This document shows, piece after piece, positions 12,826-26,000 of a stretch of 64,000 nucleotides of DNA (position 1 is the first letter of the stretch; each line of letters begins with the position of its first letter). Below the pieces are notes generated by a model. The model searched no databases. It saw nothing but the letters and a program-made list of their open reading frames with translations, and was not told the DNA's origin. The DNA lies in NCBI GenBank assembly GCA_023634235.1, contig JAMKCF010000014.1, forward strand, positions 2,059,501-2,123,500, given 5' to 3'. The position numbers were made by a program, and so were the translations under genes. The stretch comes from Pisaster brevispinus. Lineage: Eukaryota; Echinodermata; Asteroidea; Forcipulatida; Asteriidae.

Positions 12826-13385
12826 ACAACACCTTTATGTGTGGTTAGCCATTTCTTGTTTTCCCTTTTTTTTGCAATACAAAGTTGGCAGTATATCTTT
12901 TTCTGGAGAGTTTAACTAAAGTACTGTTAAATATGATAATGGCGAGTATGGTAATGAAAGAGGAGGCAGACCATCGGAAGTATACCATAAATGTACATCA
13001 TAAGGGGGCCATCTTGATTTTCTATAATTTATCTTAATGTAACCATACCGAGGCTGGGGGATATAAATAGTAAGGTTCCTTTAACAAATGATAATTGGAA
13101 ATGCATTTGTCATTGAGTGAATAGGACACCGTTACAAATGTGTTCTTTATTGGATGAAAAGGTCTATTGGTTAAAATGGAGTGGATGCTAAACATGTTTT
13201 GAAAAGTTTGACTGGTGTTGGCTTATCTAGGTTTGTAAATGAAGCTGGGATATATGGCAGTTTTTGGTTTATCTTGAGAAATAACTACAACTTGTATTTA
13301 ACCATGTGTACATCTCTTTTGGGAGGAGTGTTGGCTCTGAAAAGAGCCGGTGTGGTCTTTTCTTTGGCTTATCTTGACCTACAAC

Positions 13386-13771
13386 AGGGTCCACTTTCAT
13401 AGAGCTGCTTAAGCAAAAAAATATTGCTTAAAAACTTCTGCTAAGCAAAAATAAGCAGGATACCAGTCATAGACGGTACATGCGAGATGGTATTTTGACT
13501 GGTAACCATATTCTGGTAAGCATTTGTTTGTTGTGCTAAGCTGTTTTTGTGCTTCAAAAGCAGCTCCAAGAAATTGGGCCCAGGGCTAGAACTGCTTTTA
13601 AAGCAGAAAATATTGCTTAACATTTGTCTGCTAAGCAGAAATGAGCAGGATACTAGTCACAAATTGTACATGTGACATGGTAGTTTGGCTGGTAACCTTA
13701 TTCTAGTAAGCATAATTTAGTTGTGCTTAGCTACTTTGTGTGCTTAAGCAGCTTTATGAAATTGGGCCCAG
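13386..13771. mobile_element. GGGCCC-ended palindromic MITE, copy 1
   Basis: The left end reads ctttcatagagctgcttaag; the right end, ttaagcagctttatgaaatt then gggccca, is its complement. An internal gaaattgggccc at about 13571-13583 suggests two units in tandem. The same termini bound 60824-61272. The right terminus overlaps the last codons and stop of the neighbouring SLC22 gene. Confidence 0.7.
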
Positions 13772-16700
13772 ATCATTTGCAACTTCTGAGTGCTTGCTGG
13801 AACTCTTTTCTCTATGGCCTTTGTCGTGTGTGCATGGGGGAGTCCTGCCGAGATGCACTGCGTCTTCTATCGTCTCTGGAAGAGGTTTGTTTCTTGTCTC
13901 TGGCAAGATTGGGATGAGGATGGCTGCTGAGATGCTCAGAGCTCCAAAAATTGTGAGAGGGAGGAAGGCAGCATAGCTAGCCTACAACATGTTGGTTTTA
14001 AAAAGAAATGTGATAAGTACTTGAGTATCATCTTTAAGAATAGTGCCCCGCCACTTAATGGAATCAAACAAATAATTAAAATGCTAAACCAAAAAGTTCA
14101 AACGGGTAAACTAAGTTGAAAAATAGCGTAACACAAGAAACACAAAAATAAATGAAATCGATTAACAGAAAGAAAATAAAGTGAAAATATCATCAAAATA
14201 TGTTGATCATAAATGAATTTAAAAAATTTAAAATGACCACATATTTTTGGAAAACAAATACAAAAAATTAAGGAGAAAATTTTTGTAATTGTAAAAACTT
14301 TTGAAAGCATTTACATAGTCAGAAATACAGCATCGCTACCATAATTCATGAAATAAGGTCACATGTTCCAATGAGTAATTTCACACTTTATGTGAAGCCA
14401 CCCTCGAGGGGAATAAAATTAATTCCCCTCAAAAACTGAAATTTTCAGAACCAAAATATCATTCACTGTACTCACCAAATACAAGATAAATGGAGCTACA
14501 ACGGTCCCAATATTGGCCACAACCGCTCCGATTCCAAAACCAACATTTCTGAAAATCACAACCATATTTAAGTGTGAACACATTGAACAGAGAGGGCTCA
14601 TGTTGGGTCAGACACTTACAGAGACGGAACATAACAATTTAATAATTTAAAGTTTATCTTTAGCTTTTCAAATGGAAAATTCGCATGATGAAATCAGGAA
14701 TTCAGCTTATAAATGGTCAAACTTTCATTTAGGTTTAAGATGTTTGCTAGTACCCTTGGCTCATCTTACCCCCACTTCAAATTGAGTTTTACACCGCCAG
14801 CTCTTGCTAAACATCAAAGTATAGGTATAAAAATTAAACTGTTAGACACTGAAGTCTCCTTGAACTTTGCCTACTCTCTCAGACCATAGTTCACAAATTC
14901 TGTTGTATTTTTTCAATCTGTTTCCTTTGGTTTATATTTTTTTCTGTGAGAGTTTAACTATAATCTTGTCAATCCCTTATGTTTTGTTTTTGTGCATTAT
15001 CAAATCAACTTTGTATCAAAACTTCAGTTCTGGACATACACGGATGACATGGCCTCTGTTGCCCCTGGTCTTGGCCCTGGTGCCCCTCCAAAAGTTTCCA
15101 ATAGACTTTATGATTTTCCAATGGAAGTGCCCCATGCAAAATGAAAATGGCCTTGCCCTCTCAAAGATGAAAATTCAGGCCTGGACGTTGGATCTTCTTC
15201 TTTTTAAAGAGTACAAATTCTTCAACTTTGTGAAATACCTTACCTGACAGGAGTTGGGAAGATTTCAGAGCAAAATATTAAATTGATAGAGAAGGCACAG
15301 GTAATGCAGAGTTTAGCAATGATGGCCATGACAACAATCGGAACTGTCAAATCTGCTCCATCCACTGAAATAAAAATAAATTATGCGGAAATGTTGATTT
15401 TTTTTAAGCTGTTTAAAGTGTAACAGGCATGATATTTGGCCATTGGAAAAAAAAGAGTAGGGAAACTGTTTTAAGTACAAGGGCTGACCGTAAACATGTA
15501 CATGTGGTAGCTGGACAGTTAGTTTTAATTGCATCTCTTCACCCAGAGATAAATGGGTACCTGTGAGGGCAAAGATGGTTCTTGTGATATATTTAGGTTA
15601 GTGCGCTACATTCTTGGAAGCACAGGCTGTATACTCCCAAGGGAGCTGAGATGTCTTAGGAAATGAACTAAAATGCCCAATGACCAGGGATAATAATGTT
15701 GGGGCGTCATGAGCGACACTGAGTGATTTATTTCATTAGGCCTATTATGTTGATCGTGCCAACCATAATTTCTCAGGGCTCAAATTTGACACTGAACCAC
15801 AGGCCCGAGGCCAGTGATTTTAGTGTCGGGCCAGTAAACTTATGACCGTACAAGTCCGGCGGTCTTGTGTTTTTGAATAATAACACGTCACTGTATTTTA
15901 AATTAAACTGATCAATTGAGTATTGAAGTATTACCCACAAGATATTACCCACTTGATAAATCTTCTCTTAGTGCTTGGTACAAAAACAGCTCAAATGTGA
16001 AACTGTGTAGAGTGTTCTTCTCATTTTGATTCTGGTCTTGTAACAAATTTTCTGGTCCAGTAAAAGTTTTGAGCTACAAGCCCTGCAGTCTTGTGGATTT
16101 TTTCCCCAAATTCGAGCCCTGACTTCTAATTAGAACCCCTGTTGTGTAGTGGATGGTACCAGACAAAAATGCTAACAGCATGTAAACAGTTTTTACTTGG
16201 AGCTCACCTGTCTTCATTGGTATAAAAGCTGTCGCTATACTAGTCAGTCCAGATACAACAAAAAACAGACCCATAGATGGACGACGACCCCACCTAAAAA
16301 CAAAAACCAAAACAGTAACCTTAAATTTAAACTAGTCACAAAATAAATCTGGCAACAGGAAACATTCCCATTGTGGTAAATGCAGTATCAAGAAATAATA
16401 AATTAGAGTGAATTCACCCCTAAATCTACTCATCTCTTCGGTTAATGTAGTAAATGTAAGTGCGCCCTCAATCTTACTTGGGCCTAATGCAACTTTCTTA
16501 TTTGCTTATTTGCTGTAAAAACTTTGTGTCTATGACCTTTGGACCTTTCTCTTTCCCAGTTTAGCTATGAGCAAGAGAGAGCACATTTATTTTCTGTAGG
16601 TATTTCTGTCTATTTTGTTAGGCGCACGGCTCTGGCCATGCTCTGTATATTGTTTACTTGGGCATGATAATATCCTAGAGCTCTGTTTTGTGTTTACACT

Positions 16701-19700
16701 TTTTTTTTTTCAGAGAAATATTGTGATCTTTAGGGCTACATGTAGTTGATTGGGTTATTGTAATTTTGTATGTATCCAGCCTCGTGTTGACCTTTTGCAC
16801 TTCACATAAGTGACTGCGTTGTGCTATTTGTATTGTGTGCTATTGATTGGAGGATTAAAATCAATTCAAGTGCCAGAGTTCATTTTATGTTTTTAGATGC
16901 CATCAGTTGGATTTTCCTCTGGCATTTTAGTGAATGCTCATCCTTTTTAGTTAGAGAGCCACCCTCCTTCCCATGCCTCTACAATTATGTTAGCTGCACC
17001 TACCATGTCATTGTGAAATGGATGATAAAGAACGCTGGGATCTCGGCAAGTCCAAGGAAGAAGAAGTTAGCGTATTTACTACCGACGAGACGAGCGCTGT
17101 TCAGGGATGCTCCATAGTATGTCATCATACTGACGAACCTATGTAAAGAAAATGACAAGTTCATTTCATGTTATTGATAAATTCTGGTTGTGAAGCCAAG
17201 GACTCTCAGAAAATCAAAGTTAATCACTATATATACTAGCAAAGAGCCCCAAGGAGAGAAGACAAGGTATTTTCAGTTTTAGGTTTAGGAGGAAAACCCC
17301 AGAGAATTACTCCAGGGAAAACCCATGCAATCAGGAAGGGACTGAAAACCCAAGTCCCCCGGCAGAATTTGAACTGGGGTCCAAGAGGTGGAAGGCGAGA
17401 AAGATTCCACTATGCCAACCCAACTGCCCCAATTAACAATTGATAGCATTTTATTTATTTTTTTGGACCCAACATTTGGAAGCAACTGGTCCAGTGTCAT
17501 CTTAACAGCAGTCTAGGGTTGTTTGCGATTATTCGTGGAAGAGGAAGTTGGTACCATCTCTACTGTAACCCCCTAAGACCACTTCCATTTAAAGTGGTTT
17601 TCAGCTGGCGATTTGATCACTATAATGTTGTCAGAAAGACTTCCAGAAGATTACAAAGGCCTTGGTGGTTCTTTACTCTACAGTTAAGTGGTGTACCCAG
17701 CAGAGGGCTAAAGGTCTTGGAAGAATTTGTCTCCCTCCCCTAGAAGACAGCCCCTTGTTCACCTACCAACTGAAATAAATGATAACTGTGTTCAACAGCA
17801 GTCTTGGACTCCTCAGAACATCAAGATACGTAATTGATTTCTTCTCTTTGACTTGAGGAGCTGCCGCTTCTGATTTTTCGTTCTTGTATTCATTCAGCGC
17901 AACGTTTTCTTCGTCAGCATCCTCGGCTAGCAGAAATCCACCAGGTGGGGGCTCCACTTTGTTCCACCTTGCCATCTTGTTTAGGATTTTTGTAGCGTCA
18001 TCTGTTCGACCTCTGGATATTAACCATCGTATAGAGTCATCCAGGATGCTGAGAAGAGGAGAAAAACAGTTTTCAAAGATTGCATGCAAAGAGTGAACCT
18101 TCGAAGCTAGTTGTTGTTTGAGCATGAGTGAATATTTTTCTTCAACAACTTTCAGGCATGGATAGGACAAGTTCAGAGAATTGAAATCACATTAAAGAGG
18201 AGTAGGCATACTACTTATAAATAGTCGGTTCGTTTGTGTGATTAGTGGGTATTAGAAATGTAAGGTTTGCAGGAGGGATTGCATGGGGGAGGGGGCAGTT
18301 GTAATTCTTGGGCGTAATAATTTCATCGGGAATAAAGAAGAATATTTCAGCTTTATGAGTCCTTTAGAAGAAAAAAATTCTGCAGGCTTCTCAGGTTGGA
18401 TATGAACCCACTGTTGTTAATGTGGATGCAGTGGTTGGGGTTCAATTAAATTTTGGCCATCAGGAAAAACTGAGGTGAGAATTCGGGAGGGGGGAGCAAA
18501 GAAAGTACCTAGGGGGCAATTGCCGCTGCTGAGTAAAACCAAATAAATGGCCATACATCTAGAGTGTGTAGCTTAGGAACCCACTCCATTTACAACCTGC
18601 GAAATGAAAGAATCAAACCCAAGCCCACATTCCTACTTCTGAAAAATTTACACAGGGTGCAATGGCAGTTAACTCGGTGCAGTACACCATAGAGCAAGTA
18701 ATTAATATTTGGATACGAAGTTGCTTCTCAATGTTGGCAGTATACGTTGGGAATCTCACTGTCCTCAAACTAATTTAAGTTGCTACAGATCAATTTACTA
18801 ATATTTGAAAACTAAGTACAACTTACAACCAAAGTGGTATGGCGACAAGACAGGGTATGGATATAGCCAGCTGCATATGACGCCAATTCCTGAAGATGTA
18901 TGCAAACGGTGTCACAGTAATCACTCCGACCCCCCAGAACATGTTGTTGAGACTTCCGATAAGGGTGCGGCACTCTGGCGGAAACATCTCAATAACCATT
19001 ACAAACTGTACCTGGTTGTAGCCCTACAACAACAATAACAAAATAAAATCTGTTAATTAATAATTGTTAATACCTCTTCATAGTTTATATTAACTCCTAA
19101 GAGTGTGTTTGACTGGAGACACTTCCGAGTCCTCCAAAACTACTCCACTCAACACCAACATGTTTGGACCCTGATAAGTTTGTTATTCCTGGCCCAATGA
19201 CAGGCACTTTTAATTTGGAAATGGATTTCCAAATATTGCTATGTCAGACAATTGCCTTATTTGGAGGTTTGAGGAGTTGGGGCTGTTTGGGTACAAGGAA
19301 TCATTTCAAAATTCAGGAAAGATCCTTGGGAACACATCTTTGTTTCCAGTTGGTGAATTCTACCGACAAGAACTTTCACAAGAAAGTCCAAGACGTACTT
19401 GGTAGACCTATTAGGAGAAAACACTGGACCAGTCTTTAACCATAATTGCTTCTCTTAACCCAGGTGTAGAAATGGGAACCTGAGAGGGCTGAGACAGTAT
19501 CGTGTTGGATTAACCCCTTAGCACTAATTTAAGCAGCTTGGGGGTTGTATGCTCCCCAGGGAGTTGAGAAAGTTAGAGGAATGGTCTAAAAGTGTGCCCA
19601 AACATTGTAAAGTGCCTTGATTTGGCTACTAGTGTGCTACATAAGAACCATTTACTACGAAGTCATAATGATGTTCCAACTGGAACGAGTACCTCATTGC

Positions 19701-21126
19701 TTTGAGACATTTGATACTGTGCATTTTTCAGACACAATTTGTTGGGCCGGTTGAGGCAATTACGTTAGTCCCCTTAGAAAATGCCAAGTAAAATCTGGGA
19801 GGCAAAAGGTTCCCGCTTTCATAGTACCTTGGGAGTTAGATCAAGATCATGTTTTGTAAAACACCAACTGCTTTTAAAAGACTTACAAAGTTTCAAATAG
19901 TAATCCAAAATACACACCTGTGTAAACAAGCCGATCAAAAACCATAAAGTGACGAAACCTGGATAATTTTGGACAAAGGCAATAAATATGCCGAATACAC
20001 CATTGGCAAGGCAGCCGATTAGCAGCAACTTTTTTCTTCCAAAGGCATCGGAGAGAAAGCCAAAGAGGAAAGAGCCGACGAGACAACCGACAAGAAAAAT
20101 GGACTGTGCCGTCTGGGCGAGGAAGCTGCGATCACAGATGAGGTTCAACTACAAATCAAAGAATAAAAACAATGTCAACTTTTTAACACAGTCATGTTTT
20201 GTCTTTTGTCTGTCCACCCCTCTTATGATTAAACTAGCCCCCCCCCCCCTCATTTCCACATTCATCATCTGTTTCATCTATGATCCCTAGTTTTTTTCTG
20301 ACTGCTTTCTCCTCTTCTCTTTACACTTCTTTCCGCATGACTGTTTCTGTTACAATAGTATACTTGTAGGGCCTATGTCTGTTTAAGCGTTACATAGGAA
20401 ATGTGGACCTGAGAACAAAAGAGGTTCACATAATGATAGGGACTTGGAAAACTATGTGGACTTGCTCAAGTCTACACAGTGCTTTTTATAGTGCTGAAGA
20501 AAATTATTGTTTTTAAGTGCAAAGAACAACAGGAGTGTCTACAGAGTGTATGCAACACAGAGCTATGTCTGTTGTGTTGTCTCTTAGCCTCTGAGAAAGA
20601 TCCTGCTAGGGTCGAAATTGAGGCCATTACACCATTTTCACGTTGCAAAATTGTGAGACAAACTTGAAATTCGGAGGCTGGTGAAAACATTTTTGTCTTT
20701 TCTTTTAAAATTTAAGTTTAAACTTACATCTGTCACAATGGTGGTTTCATGGTACTTTGTGAGATACTTCCACTCAGTGCATGGTACTTTGGTCCCCTGC
20801 ACCACACACTCATTCACCTCCATGGAAATATTTGGTGTAACCATGGAAATAGCTGCCCCACCATTCTCCGTCCACTGCTGGTATGTAGGTGTTACCGACC
20901 CAACAACACCAACAGTTGCATTTGTACTCGGTGTTGGTATTGGCGGATTCGCTGTGGAAGTCACACACTGGTAACCCTGTGGACTGTCGGCAGTGAATAT
21001 GATCCCCATTAAGTGCCAGGCAGGGAACCATGTTCCGATAGTGGCGATCAGAATGGTACATATGACTTGGTATCGGCCGTAGCGCCCAAGGTGGCGTAAG
21101 ATCTCATCAAGGCGTGAACCTTCCAT
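13754..21126 (-). CDS. SLC22-family organic ion transporter 1 (MFS)
   Basis: Nine exons, 5' to 3': 21126-20728, 20148-19918, 19023-18827, 18048-17767, 17138-17004, 16293-16208, 15364-15244, 14548-14476, 13981-13754; 583 aa, phases 0,0,2,2,2,1,2,0. Starts MEGSRLDEIL; TM1 near 20-45. A large extracellular loop (about 46-130) has N-glycosylation sites NAT and NIS and ends in TEWKY...TIVTD. The cytosolic MFS motif GFLSDAFGRKK is at 163-173, LDDSIRWL at 278-285, WGRRPS at 416-421, and the SLC22-type tail LPETRNKPLPETIED at 534-548. Family members move organic cations, carnitine or anions across the plasma membrane; substrate cannot be assigned. The last five residues and stop (LGPIS-stop) are read from a MITE terminus. 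It lies head-to-head with SLC22 gene 2. Confidence 0.9.
14549..15243. other. Intron 7 of SLC22 gene 1
   Basis: Lies between exons 15364-15244 and 14548-14476. No nested gene or recognised repeat; open frames here are AT-rich and unsupported. Confidence 0.6.
15535..15760 (+). mobile_element. SINE fragment, 'AAATGGGTACC' family, copy 1
   Basis: Contains cttcacccagagataaatgg then gtacctgtgagggc, gatggttcttgtgat and a 'cccaagggagctgagat' segment, in the same order as the copy at 60585-60815. That copy keeps the tRNA-like B box (gtgggttcaaatccc). This copy lacks the tRNA head. Confidence 0.6.
15772..16122. repeat. Imperfect palindrome in SLC22 gene 1 intron
   Basis: tcagggctcaaatttgacac on the left is mirrored by ccaaattcgagccctgac on the right. 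The words cttatgaccgtacaagtccggcggtcttgtg and tttgagctacaagccctgcagtcttgtg are also related. Probably an old foldback element. Confidence 0.4.
16294..17003. other. Intron 5 of SLC22 gene 1
   Basis: Ordinary intron sequence between exons 17138-17004 and 16293-16208. It carries a segment near 16780-16815 (ccagcctcgtgttgacctttt) that recurs at about 33869-33895, otherwise nothing recognised. Confidence 0.5.
17172..17432 (-). mobile_element. tRNA-derived SINE A, copy 1
   Basis: On the minus strand the element begins with a tRNA-like head (ggcagttgggttggcatag, then a B box ttcaaattctgcc). It continues with tgggttttccctggagtaat and ctggggttttcctcctaaac, and ends in cttggcttcacaaccagaat. The same head, body and end occur at 56130-56392. 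Lies in intron 4 of SLC22 gene 1. Confidence 0.8.
18049..18826. other. Intron 3 of SLC22 gene 1
   Basis: No recognised repeat or coding exon beyond the flanking SLC22 exons. Confidence 0.5.
19425..19660 (+). mobile_element. SINE fragment, 'AAATGGGTACC' family, copy 2
   Basis: aaccataattgcttctctta, acccaggtgtagaaatggg, gaacctgagagggc, tgctccccagggagttgag and gtaaagtgccttgatttggc follow the order seen at 60585-60815 and 15535-15760. Lies in intron 2 of SLC22 gene 1. Confidence 0.6.
20225..20650. repeat. Diverged dispersed repeat in SLC22 gene 1 intron 1
   Basis: Contains gactgtttctgttacaatag, agtatacttgta and gctagggtcgaaattgaggc, matched in the same order at 35290-35470 in SLC22 gene 3. Family unknown. 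Confidence 0.4.
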
Positions 21127-23032
21127 TCTCTGCGAAGATTCTACTTGCCGAAGTATCTTTGTCGCAAACAAAAGCGTAGCCAGGAAAGTGTTTTTTAGTC
21201 CATCCAAAAATAAAAAATGTAATAAAATCAAATAGGCCCTAGTACTTTAGTAGTGTATATGTGATGTAAGGCAGGCTAACTTCAACTGAATGAAATTAAC
21301 ACTTACTTCCTCAACCATGACTATGCAATATAGAGCTGAATTTTAATCCAGGTTTGTTTTCCTTTGAAATAAACCTTTGTTTTGACTTTGTCAAGCCAAC
21401 AACAAATGTTAGGTTGGTTGTTTGTGACGATTTTTAGCTCTATGGTTTTTTAAGTGACTTAACTTCAGCCATTCCAGAATTTTGAAATTTTTGGAAGTTC
21501 AGAATGAAAATTTTAATTGAAATTACACACTGTGTTACTCTTTACTTTAGTTGTCCTACTGTACTGTTTCCTTGTAAGTTGTAATAAGTTAAAATAACAG
21601 TCTGTAGGTCTACTTTTCATAAATTTACGCAGAGATCTCATGATTTGAGGCCACATATCATATCGCCATCGGTACAAAATACACGAATGCACCTCTTGAT
21701 TCCTTGCATATTGCCTACTTGATTTTGTTATTAAATTATTCATATATATTTAATTGTAATTGCCAACATGAAGTAAGTAGAAAGTTACCTGAATGAAAAC
21801 GAATTGAATTTTTGAATGCACTACTAACTACGACTGTACCCTGTACTAGCCTACGACTAGCATGACTAGCCACAACATGATGATGATCACATGCATGACA
21901 TACAACACATTGTGTGATGGTGCATCGTCTGCTATTTTGCTAACTTTTTGGGCAACTATCCCGCTGGCTTTTCCCACAAAATATACCTTTATAATAAAAT
22001 GCTCGTGCTTGATATCAAAAACAGATACGTATTCATTACTTACATAAGTTTCAGCACTTCGTTTGTGATTTCTTTGCTCTGTTTCGCTCCATTTATTATC
22101 GTTTCCGTGTTCGAAGTCCTTCACGTACAACAACGCAAACAGAGCGGAACATAATTCACTGCAGCGCCACCAATAGGCCGATTCAGCGCGGTGTCGTCTA
22201 AATAGTAGACTGGCCCCCAGTCTGTTGCCTGAACATCTATGAAAAGATTGGACAGTCTGTAATGTTTTCCTTGAAAAGTGCGACGCACTCATAAAATAAA
22301 TAAATAAGTAAATATATAATGAAAATACACCTAACGGGTGCGCGGTGGAAATTTTGTGCATGATCATGCGTGGTGAACGAAAGTTTTGAGTCGAAGACTC
22401 CTAGGCCTATGCTAGTGTTTTTGTAGCCTCGAACGATGGCAATAGAGACGCCGCCATTGTCCCATTGGACAAAATGACCCCCAAATTACAGAATGTATGT
22501 TTTAATAACAAGCGTAATAGAACGATAGATAAACAATGGCCTTTGAATTGTTTGTTGAGTCGAATTCAATTTGTAAGTCTAATTGGTGGCAGGATCGAAA
22601 CGGGAGCCCATCCATTGACAACAAGTTTGCTCTTCTGTGGTTTTGCGGAAGTTACAGGTTGAAAAGTTTGTGAGTAGCCATGGGAAATATGAAACAACCA
22701 GTAAATCGTCATCAGATTCTCAATCTTCATTAGTATCACTTAAGCTTCGTAAACACCATTGCCACCGTACCAAAACTACCATAAAGTTGGATTGATGACT
22801 CGTGTTTATTACGCCACGTCGAAAGTGTTTTGGGCAGCATCCGGAGCGCATGTTACTTGGCAATTACCATGAAATACAATTTTTCCTTAATGTTGTCAAC
22901 CCTCTCTGCACTGTTCTTCGGTTTGGTTGCCAAACTTTAACTCTACTTGATGCGTTTATCATTAACACTCATTTTCGTGACTTCTAGGATAAAGTCGGGG
23001 AAAAACCATTTATTATAAAATAAAACAAAATC
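21127..23032. promoter_or_regulatory. Shared upstream region of SLC22 genes 1 and 2
   Basis: The start codons of the two divergent genes are 1.9 kb apart and no other gene lies between them. No diagnostic TATA or Inr could be assigned to gene 1. For gene 2 an AT-rich tattataaaataaaac sits just before the ATG at 23033. Untranslated first exons could lie here. Control elements in the interval could serve both genes, which is inference. Confidence 0.4.
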
Positions 23033-26000
23033 ATGACGTCGACTTCGCTATTAGACGATGCCTTGCACTACATCGGGAAATACGGTCGGTACCAGGTCTT
23101 CGCTTGCGTTATAATCACCATCATCGGTGCCTGGTTTCCGCCTCTGCACATCATGGGGGCTATATTCAGTGCAGACAGGCCTCTCTCCTACCATTGTATC
23201 CAATGGTCCGATGCGCGAGGGAATCTTTTATCGGTGGGTTCAACGAGACTCGAGAAGGAGACTACGAGGGCCGAGTCGTCCTTGGTTGATGACGTGGTGA
23301 CGAATGACGAATGCACGGGGAGTCTTGGGTTTAACAAGACAAGTGAAGATATCATCTGTACTGACTGGAAGTACGACACTGAGTATAACGAATCAACTAT
23401 CGTCACGCAGGTGTGGAAATAACAACATTATTAATCAGTTATTATCCTCAGTTTCTTAGCCTACTTCCAATAGATCTCTTGCATATGACGTCACAAGACC
23501 TAGACAGCGCCCTCACTGTGGTCAATGAAGACCTATCATTGGCTGAGAGTTGTGCGCGGCGCGTTTCATTTTGTACGCTGCGATTATATGATCTCAGCGA
23601 TGGTGGCAAAATGCAAGGGGTATATTGCAATCAGGTCAGGTGACGGTGCCGAGTTAACGACTTTTCGTAATAAAAAAAACTTTAAAAACTTCTGACCAAA
23701 ACTAAGGGATATGAATACCATCACACATGGCTAAGACAAAAATAGGCCTACTTTATTATTTTTATTATGATTTATGATTATTGTTTACTTATAAAATTTC
23801 ATAGACAACTTTTATTCATTGTAAAAACGTCAACAGCTAGAGATCTAAAATAAAATTACAATAAGTAAATGACAGCCAAATAGGCTTAGCTGTTCGATAA
23901 CGATTGTCGTTGACGTTAATTCGATTCAATATTGTAATCATTGTTTTCCTTCTGAATCTTAGTCCTTGATTTCTTTTCAGCTGAATCTCGTTTGTGATCG
24001 GAAAATTCTCGTCGAGTTTTCGCAGACCTTCCTCCTCTTCGGGATGCTCGTGGGCTCGTTAATGTTCGGGTACCTCTCAGACACCTTCGGGCGGAAGAGA
24101 ACCCTCCTCGGCGCTTGTCTTGCAAACGGTGTGATTGGGATCGGTGTTTCTTTTGTATGGAACTACCTTGGCATCGTGGCACTGTGGTTTCTAGTCGGTG
24201 TTTGCGCCCAGGTAAATGACTGTGACAATGCATCTCCCTTTTCAACTATTAATTTCAATTCTTTTGTAGGGATGGTCGTGTGTTGACAGATTCCGGGTCA
24301 AAGTGACCCAGCAATTGGTCAGGCCCACTTCGTATTGGCATCCGGGTCAATTCTTGTCTTTTTAAGGAAAGGTCTAAAATCAGACTCTATAAACGTTGCA
24401 AAAGAATGGCATGCCGCGGCATAATATCCGTATGCTGTATCCGTATCCGCATCATGTCAAACATGATGTCAATATAATTGTTTCAACATTTCGTGTACAT
24501 TAGGTTACTAGCCTATTTTTCCCATCAAGCCTCGGTTTGAAGGAGAGAAGCAAGATGGCTGCCTCATGATTAAATAACTTTTGTGGTTTTAAGACTTTTC
24601 ACAGAAATAAGGGCAAATTCTGCTCCTCGTCTTCTGACGGGACAGGGGACTCAGACAAAATGATCATTACGTTTTTTGTATTACGGCTAGAACGTCAACT
24701 CGGAGCCCCTTCAATCAACGTAAAGTTCAGAACGTGCAGCACGAAACTACGCCCTCACTTTAATTAAACAATTTTTCAATGACATGCGTTTTGCAGGGTT
24801 ATAACCAGGTGCAGTTTGTGACGATCATGGAGATGTTTCCACCCGAGTGCCGAACCCTGCTCGGTAGTTGCAACACGATGTTTTGGGGTGTCGGCGTCGC
24901 GACCATTGCTCCGATTGCGTACATACTCCGAAATTGGCGCGACATGCAAATCGCAATCTCCGTCCCCTGCTTCGTCGCCGTGCCTCTGTTCTGGTAAGCT
25001 TAACGTGTTAAATGAACTATTTTTGAATAGTATACGTTATTCGAAAAGAAAGGTTTCGACTGGGAAAATATAGTTGTTGTTTTTTGGTGGGTTTTTTTTG
25101 CGTACTGCCTTCCATTGAACTCTCGATCCTGGCCTTGGTTTTTCTCTCACCTTTTTAGTCCTTTATTGACTGGAAGACGCCATAAATAACAAGACATAAT
25201 AATAATAACGGTAATAATAGGCATTTGTAAATGCACGAAAGAGGACGTCCTGCGCCCTCACCGCCTGGTGTGGCTTGGCACTCGATCAAATCACATGGAG
25301 GTCGTACACGAGGAAAGCCTAAAAGTGACTTTGATACCGAACGAATTGAAGGCTGAAGGCGCTTGAGAAGAGAACACGCAACTACCTCAAGAAGGGGAGT
25401 CGGCGATGAACGCCTGTGTCTGGCAATGTCGCTCCCCCCACCCCCACCACTACCACCAGTAATGCACTAAATCATTCTGAAAAGATGTTCAGTTCAAGGA
25501 GTAGAGAAAAGCAGCGGCTGCCAAAGAAAAAAAAACCCAGCTAGTCCCAGTGGAAAGAAAGCGTTAATAATAAAAATGGGAAAAACATACACGAGCAAAG
25601 CTATAAATATATATATATATTCATATAAAAACTACGATTTTAACACTACCTTGAAAATTAACAATTATTTCTGATTAGAAAACATAAGATGATGTATTTT
25701 TGTATTTAAATATTTTGTCGCAGGATTTTAGATGATTCGGTGAGGTGGCTTCTGTCAATGGGTCGCACCGATGACGCAATGATCGTCATCGACAAAATGG
25801 CGCGATGCAACGGTATCGCGCCCCCTCCCGGTGGATTCGTCTTAACCAAAGATGACGATCATGTACAGCATGTTGAAGGAAGTAGTGACGCAAACGGTGA
25901 CGTCACCAAAACACCCCGGGCAAGTGAGCCGGTAATGACGTCATGCCGGGTGAAGGATGTTTTCAAGAACCGTCGGGTACTTCTGAACATGTGTGTCATC

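Noticed and set aside
22465..22987. Small plus-strand frames upstream of SLC22 gene 2
   Set aside because: No similarity to SLC22 or other families and no fitting splice phase. They lie in the divergent intergenic region.
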